DNA of 64,000 nt, from contig NZ_RZIS01000008.1 of the NCBI RefSeq assembly GCF_005281835.1, positions 160,720 through 224,719 on the forward strand, in the 5' to 3' direction. Each line of letters begins with the position of its first letter. The first letter of the stretch is position 1. The translations under genes and the position numbers were made by a program. Positions 63,328-64,000 of this stretch are shown here, piece by piece. The notes beneath the pieces were generated by a model. The model had not been told where the DNA came from, made no database searches, and saw only the letters and a list, made by a program, of their open reading frames with translations. This DNA comes from Vibrio profundi (lineage in GTDB: Bacteria > Pseudomonadota > Gammaproteobacteria > Enterobacterales > Vibrionaceae).

Positions 63328-63403
63328 TGGGGTGGCTAACGAGATTCGAACTCGCGACCACCGGAATCACAATCCAGGGCTCTACCAACTGAGCTATAGC
63401 CAC
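63328..63403 (-). tRNA. tRNA-His (GTG)
   Basis: Minus strand GTGGCTATAGCTCAGTTGGT, anticodon GTG in ATTGTGATT, T-loop GTTCGAATC and encoded CCA. A further G at 63404 is the G-1 typical of tRNA-His. Same as the copy at 63614-63689. Confidence 0.96.
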
Positions 63404-63446
63404 CACTAATTTTTTTGTATAACCGCTTTAGCGATTATTGAAATAG

Positions 63447-63523
<77 letters not shown>

Positions 63524-63613
63524 ACTTTGTTCTCTATTATATAGAGAGTTTCGTTTCGAAGTAAATCAAAACTGGAAACCTTATTTACTGAGTAAATTCA
63601 GTTACCTAAATAA

Positions 63614-63689
63614 TGGGGTGGCTAACGAGATTCGAACTCGCGACCACCGGAATCACAATCCAGGGCTCTACCAACTGAGCTATAGCCAC
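63614..63689 (-). tRNA. tRNA-His (GTG)
   Basis: Second copy of tRNA-His, anticodon GTG, CCA encoded, with the G-1 base at 63690. Confidence 0.96.
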
Positions 63690-63733
63690 CATTATGTTTT
63701 CGCCAATTTGCCACTTAATTAAAAGCGTCCGGA

Positions 63734-63810
<77 letters not shown>

Positions 63811-63831
63811 ATGCCCTATCGGCGGAGTGGA

Positions 63832-63860
63832 ATAATACGTATATCACCCTATGCCGTCTA
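63832..63860 (-). promoter_or_regulatory. Promoter of the tRNA operon
   Basis: Minus strand TAGACG (63855-63860), 17 bases, TATTAT (63832-63837), followed by the GC-rich stretch CCACTCCGCCG, a discriminator of the kind seen at stringently controlled stable-RNA promoters. Transcription should start near 63825. Confidence 0.6.
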
Positions 63861-63951
63861 GTACTTTTTTAACTTTTTTTATCGTTTGGTCTCTTTTTCG
63901 ACAGTTCATATGTGATAACCATTGATTTAGGATGTGATAAACCCCTTGAAG

Positions 63952-63986
63952 CTGATAAGTTGTTGTTTATTGCAACAAGTTATCAG
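63952..63986. repeat. 14-bp near-perfect inverted repeat at window end
   Basis: CTGATAAGTTGTTG, seven bases, CAACAAGTTATCAG; 13 of 14 positions pair. No T tail on either side. It may be an operator or the end of a gene beyond the window. Confidence 0.4.
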
Positions 63987-64000
63987 GATATAATCACCCA

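Overview
The window is chromosomal DNA of a gammaproteobacterium, almost certainly a Vibrio (probably chromosome 1; species not resolvable by eye). The case rests on the protein sequences, on a long vibrio-type RyhB RNA, on tandem polar-lifestyle c-di-GMP enzymes, and on gene order. Two long blocks keep the order known from Escherichia coli: yihY-dtd-fabY / typA-glnA-glnL-glnG / hemN-yihI-csrC-engB-spf-polA, and rmuC-ubiE-ubiJ-ubiB-tatABC followed by yhiN-uspB-uspA-rsmJ-prlC-rlmJ-gor. I see no prophage, insertion sequence, CRISPR array or obvious foreign island; nearly all genes are vertically inherited housekeeping genes.

Layout. 1-7.6 kb: end of hslO, pckA, an AsmA-family protein, then the leftward yihY-dtd-fabY operon and a DUF2959 lipoprotein. 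7.7-15 kb: typA and the nitrogen control block (glnA, a DUF4124 gene, glnL, glnG) with a sigma-54 promoter and NtrC boxes. 15-20 kb: a Cache-HAMP-GGDEF-EAL protein, adenosine deaminase, hemN. 20.4-28.7 kb: yihI and a methyltransferase, cytochrome c4, engB, polA and a GNAT gene, with three regulatory RNA genes in the gaps, all on the minus strand: a CsrB/CsrC-type RNA (about 22163-22467), Spot 42 (24535-24641) and RyhB (about 27956-28176). 28.7-37.3 kb: hemB, a TatD-family hydrolase, tatABC, the ubiquinone genes ubiE-ubiJ-ubiB and rmuC. 37.4-44.8 kb: two DMT transporters, an HDOD protein, yhiN, uspB, ferritin, uspA, a lysine-rich coiled-coil protein and rsmJ. 44.8-55 kb: a periplasmic-binding-protein/PAS/GGDEF/EAL sensor, asnC, prlC, rlmJ, gor, an orphan response regulator and a membrane coiled-coil protein. 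55-61.7 kb: a SPOR-like secreted protein and a four-gene peptide-type ABC importer. 61.7-63.2 kb: a long AT-rich gap with decayed tRNA-Pro/terminator repeats. 63.2-63.8 kb: a five-gene tRNA operon (Arg-CCG, His, Pro, His, Pro, read leftward).

How the parts relate. The non-coding RNAs connect global controls: carbon status (Spot 42), iron status (RyhB behind a Fur box) and the Csr/Rsm system (CsrC-like). Nitrogen control is complete and apparently autoregulated through NtrC boxes before glnA and before glnL. Haem synthesis (hemB, hemN), cytochrome c4, ubiquinone assembly (ubiE/J/B) and Tat export together serve respiration. The best candidates for a second look are the CsrC-like RNA, the GGA-loop hairpin downstream of Spot 42, the decayed tRNA array, two unlisted tiny ORFs (30837-30953 and 62501-62647), and the orphan response regulator paired with a coiled-coil membrane protein.
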